In this document: in pieces, positions 4,527 through 6,934 of the stretch | Layout: every line of letters begins with the position of its first letter | Position numbering within the stretch: position 1 is the stretch's first letter | NCBI GenBank assembly: GCA_029940115.1 | Contig: JAOZRQ010000377.1 | Location: 1 to 6,934 of the forward strand | From: Desulfobacterales bacterium | GTDB taxonomy: Bacteria; Desulfobacterota; Desulfobacteria; Desulfobacterales; 4be13 | DNA: 6,934 bases | Direction: 5' to 3' | Notes under the pieces: model-generated | Told to the model about the DNA's origin: nothing | Databases searched by the model: none | Seen by the model: only the letters and a program-made list of their open reading frames with translations | Position numbers and translations under genes: made by a program

Positions 4527-5684
4527 ATGACTGATGAAAACAAAGCTGAAGATGCTGACAATGAGAAAAAGCTTGATGAGATACTGAACAAATACAGCAT
4601 GCAGAAGAAACCCGTCCAAGAGACCGGATACAGACCGCCGGTGCCCGGGTATTACCAGTCAAAGGATGTCAAATCCCACTCATTTGATTCGGAGAATCTG
4701 CAACGGGTTGTGGATGAGATCAAGGTGATCGAAGAGGGGATAAAAAGCATCATCGCCTCAAGGACCAAAAAGATTGTTGAAGAGAGAGTTCCTGTTGAAA
4801 AACAGAGGCCCATCAAATATGGTCTGGTGGGGAAGTCAATGGTCGCGCTCGGGTTCAAGGACCAGAAGATGGAGACCTACATTGACCATGAAATTGTCAG
4901 AAAGGAAGTGCCTCGGCAACCGGATGAAGTCCTGATCACCGAATTCAGGACCATGATTGATGATTACATCAACAGCCTCAAGGGCCTGAATGAAGGGTTG
5001 CGGGACACGGTGGTGGAAGTGGATCAGATCGTCAGAAATCTGACCGAGGTGAGTGACTCGTTCACGGACCAGATCCACAGCGACCGAAAGGCATATGACG
5101 CGCAGATCACCTACAGCAGGGAGATTGAAAAGCAGTTGGAGGAGCTCATCCCGATCCATGAATCCCTCTCCCTGATTGATGACCGGTACGCCCAAGTTGA
5201 AAAGGTGAGGGATCATCTTGAAATGGCCCTGAGAGAGAGCCAGGGAATGGAACTGAAATACAAGACCAACATTGACATGGGCGTGAAGTATCAGATCGCG
5301 CTGAAAAGCTACCGGACCCTGATCAACGACTTCAAGGAGAAAGGGGACATCCATGTCAACATGGTGGACAAGTTTGCGGACGGCGCAGCTCATATGAAGA
5401 TCGCGGTGGACAATGTCTCCCAGATCTGCTCGGGTGTGGCAAAGGTCACCCAGTCCATGATCATGATCGTGGAGAGCATTGATGACGGCAACCGGGTCTT
5501 GGGCAAGTATGCCTCCCTGATCGGGGATCAGGTCTCCTCCAATCCCAGATGGCAGATGGAATACAGCGCGCTTCAGGAAGCCGAGGCCACCTACAGAAAA
5601 AATGACGAGTTGAGGGTGAAGCAGATCGCGGATAGCCGCAAGGAGATGGATGACATCGTCAATCGGGCACAGGCAGATGGATAA
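4527..5684 (+). CDS. Hypothetical soluble coiled-coil protein, first gene of a two-gene unit
   Basis: I do not recognise this 385-residue protein. It has no signal peptide, membrane segment or catalytic motif and a single Cys (301), so a cytoplasmic structural or adaptor role is likely. Residues 1-25 are acidic and 26-50 are Pro/Tyr-rich and probably disordered. Residues 55-85 form a charged helix; 86-133 hold a conserved-looking stretch (KYGLVGKSMVALGF). Residues 134-240 and 255-335 are long amphipathic helices with heptad-like spacing, and 345-385 is a charged helical tail. The start is supported by GAGAGGAAAG about 12 nt upstream, a rather long spacing. The promoter at 4324-4352 precedes it and the next gene overlaps its 3' end, so the two products probably act together. 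The helical architecture recalls TelA-like proteins in outline only; I saw no shared motif. Confidence 0.85.
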   Translation: MTDENKAEDADNEKKLDEILNKYSMQKKPVQETGYRPPVPGYYQSKDVKSHSFDSENLQRVVDEIKVIEEGIKSIIASRTKKIVEERVPVEKQRPIKYGLVGKSMVALGFKDQKMETYIDHEIVRKEVPRQPDEVLITEFRTMIDDYINSLKGLNEGLRDTVVEVDQIVRNLTEVSDSFTDQIHSDRKAYDAQITYSREIEKQLEELIPIHESLSLIDDRYAQVEKVRDHLEMALRESQGMELKYKTNIDMGVKYQIALKSYRTLINDFKEKGDIHVNMVDKFADGAAHMKIAVDNVSQICSGVAKVTQSMIMIVESIDDGNRVLGKYASLIGDQVSSNPRWQMEYSALQEAEATYRKNDELRVKQIADSRKEMDDIVNRAQADG

Positions 5685-6762
5685 GACGATCATGGATCAG
5701 ATATCAGGTGCCATCAGACGCATGAACCCGGGCAAATTTGGATCCTGTACAGATCAGTATCTGAAAGGTGTCGTGGCAAAGGAAGAACCGAAGAAAGCCG
5801 GTCTTTTCCGAAAACTCCGGTTTTCTTCCTCCAGAAGCCCTTTTGAAGAGGGTCATGCCGGGCTTGACCAAGAGGCCGCCGCGCTCCTTTCCCTGTCCAA
5901 GCAGTCCCTGAATCATATGATGAAACTCCGCTTCACCATGAACGGCCAGTACAAAGAGATGTCTGAAACAGACAGGGAACAGACCCGATTATATGTCAAG
6001 CGGCTCAGACATCAGCAATTGGATCTGCTGATGGGCATATACGAGGAGACAGAGACCATCCAGCACATCATCAGGCAGGTCCGGGACATGCGGGATATCA
6101 CCCAGAGCCATCTGAAGATCATCCGAGAGGCCGCGATCTATATGCGGATCATCTCGGAGAGGATTTCCCAGCAGGCTGTGCCCCTTCTTCCTGATCCCGC
6201 AATTGAACAGAATCTGCCGGAACCCAAATTTCCCCTGCCCGTGCCCGGTGATCCCACAACCGAACATCAGGAGAGACTGGGGACTGAACAGAAAGAATGC
6301 AAGAATCTGCCGGAATTCCCGGAACCGGAGAAGCCCAATTCAGGGGACAACTGGCCCCTCTCGTTAAAGCCTGAGCCAGAATGGATGATGCCGGCAAATG
6401 ATGCCGAAACCATCCGGCAGGTCACCCGCACATTCCGGGAGATACGGGAATGTGAGGACATTTCCGGCCCTGACATGTCTGGAGAATCGGGGCCGGCAAG
6501 GGCCATCGGAATATGCCATGACCTTGTTCAAGATACCGCCGGCGACATTGATCAGAGAAAAAAGAGGATCATCGAAAGGCTCAAGGAACTGAAGCAGGGG
6601 TGGAAGCTTTTGAAAAAGCTGGCCCAAAAAGGATATTCCGATCAGATGCAACCGGAACTTGAAATCCTGCTCAACCAGCATGACGCCAGAAGATACGATT
6701 TTCAAAGACTTGTACGGGAATCAAGGACATCGTTTGAAGAACTGACGAAAATCAGAACTTGA
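5650..6762 (+). CDS. Hypothetical helical protein with a proline-rich linker, second gene of the unit
   Basis: I do not recognise this 370-residue protein. Numbered from ATG 5650, residues 20-62 are basic and 70-176 are helical with many Met, Gln and Arg. Residues 178-248 form a Pro/Glu-rich flexible linker (FPEPEKP, KPEPEW), and 250-368 form a second helical, coiled-coil-like domain. There is no signal peptide or membrane span. The start is uncertain. ATG 5650 has AAGGAG 4 nt upstream but overlaps the preceding gene by 35 nt. ATG 5677 gives an 8-nt overlap (ATGGATAA) like rnfC/rnfD, and ATG 5692 would remove the overlap. The overlap implies translational coupling with the upstream gene and a shared function. 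Its final codons and TGA lie within a hexamer array. Similar domain texture suggests, but does not prove, that the two proteins bind each other. Confidence 0.83.
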   Translation: MTSSIGHRQMDKTIMDQISGAIRRMNPGKFGSCTDQYLKGVVAKEEPKKAGLFRKLRFSSSRSPFEEGHAGLDQEAAALLSLSKQSLNHMMKLRFTMNGQYKEMSETDREQTRLYVKRLRHQQLDLLMGIYEETETIQHIIRQVRDMRDITQSHLKIIREAAIYMRIISERISQQAVPLLPDPAIEQNLPEPKFPLPVPGDPTTEHQERLGTEQKECKNLPEFPEPEKPNSGDNWPLSLKPEPEWMMPANDAETIRQVTRTFREIRECEDISGPDMSGESGPARAIGICHDLVQDTAGDIDQRKKRIIERLKELKQGWKLLKKLAQKGYSDQMQPELEILLNQHDARRYDFQRLVRESRTSFEELTKIRT

Positions 6763-6827
6763 ACGTGAACGTGAACTTGAACTTGAACTTGAACGTGAAC
6801 TTAAAACGTGAACTTGAACCTGAACGG
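6755..6827 (+). repeat. Tandem GAACKT hexamer array starting on a stop codon
   Basis: Twelve near-identical units run GAACTT, GAACGT, GAACGT, GAACTT and so on, in 6-bp steps apart from one 7-bp AAAACGT at 6803-6809, ending GAACGG. The first unit supplies the TGA (6760-6762) of the upstream gene. The array is sense to that gene. It differs from the rnf arrays in having a 6-bp rather than 7-bp unit, but shares the TGAA core and the placement at a stop codon. Confidence 0.9.
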
Positions 6828-6934
6828 ACGTATTTATAAGTTGGGGACCCAGATGGACTGCTGAAAAACAAGTGCCTGTCGGCATCTTTCATTTTGCCTG
6901 AAAGGTGGTTCACACTTTTCAGTTTGCAGTTCCG
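6828..6934. other. Non-coding tail of the window
   Basis: No gene is visible. GTGCC/GGCAT around TGTC (about 6871-6883), followed by a T-rich stretch, could be a weak terminator but the stem is only five pairs with a wobble. The last bases (CAGTTTG then CAGTTCC from about 6920) look like the first two units of another heptamer array that runs off the right edge. Confidence 0.4.

Noticed and set aside
4081..4619. Two minus-strand frames (4081-4320 and 4317-4619)
   Set aside because: They cross the palindrome, the GCGTGG repeats and the hairpin and overlap the promoter and start of the 4527 gene; no supporting ribosome site.
4836..5693. Long minus-strand frame of 285 residues
   Set aside because: It is a shadow of the plus-strand gene at 4527-5684, which has the better start, promoter and coupled downstream gene.
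6868..6890. Rho-independent terminator after the plus-strand gene pair
   Set aside because: The stem is only about five pairs including a wobble, and the T-tract is interrupted.

Overview
The window looks like a chromosomal segment of an anaerobic, respiring Desulfobacterota bacterium, probably a sulfate reducer of the Desulfobacterales. The evidence is an Rnf operon led by a small multiheme c-type cytochrome, plus intergenic DNA full of short degenerate tandem repeats and GC-rich hairpins. The taxonomic call is an inference; no ribosomal marker is present.

Left two thirds, minus strand (read right to left): a membrane-anchored five-heme cytochrome c (3952-3518), rnfC (3392-2103), rnfD (2110-1157, overlapping rnfC by 8 nt) and rnfG (834-247). 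Together they form the start of an Rnf ion-pumping electron-transport operon; rnfE, rnfA and rnfB would be expected beyond the left edge. RnfG and RnfD keep the Thr contexts used for covalent FMN attachment, and RnfC keeps two 4Fe-4S motifs. The RnfC here has no recognisable glycine-rich NADH/FMN loop. With the cytochrome as first gene, this suggests that ferredoxin electrons may go to or from a periplasmic cytochrome pool rather than, or as well as, NAD.

Right third, plus strand: a divergent two-gene unit of unrecognised function (4527-5684 and 5650-6762). Both products are predicted soluble, highly helical, coiled-coil-like proteins. A good sigma70-type promoter lies at 4324-4352, and a perfect 11-bp hairpin would sit close to the 5' end of its transcript.

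Every intergenic gap holds repeats. Gaps inside the rnf operon hold pairs of convergent short tandem arrays, mostly of 7-bp units: 864-1002 against 1014-1156, and 3411-3461 against 3462-3517. The sense-strand array starts directly at the stop codon of the gene before it. A 6-bp-unit array likewise starts on the stop codon of the last plus-strand gene (6755-6827). A second repeat class is a hairpin family with a constant apex (GGATT, 4-nt loop, AATCC) and a variable, mostly complementary stem base, at 1-164 and 4371-4396. A third is a 59-nt near-perfect palindrome at 4184-4242. No tRNA, rRNA, CRISPR array or transposase gene was seen.
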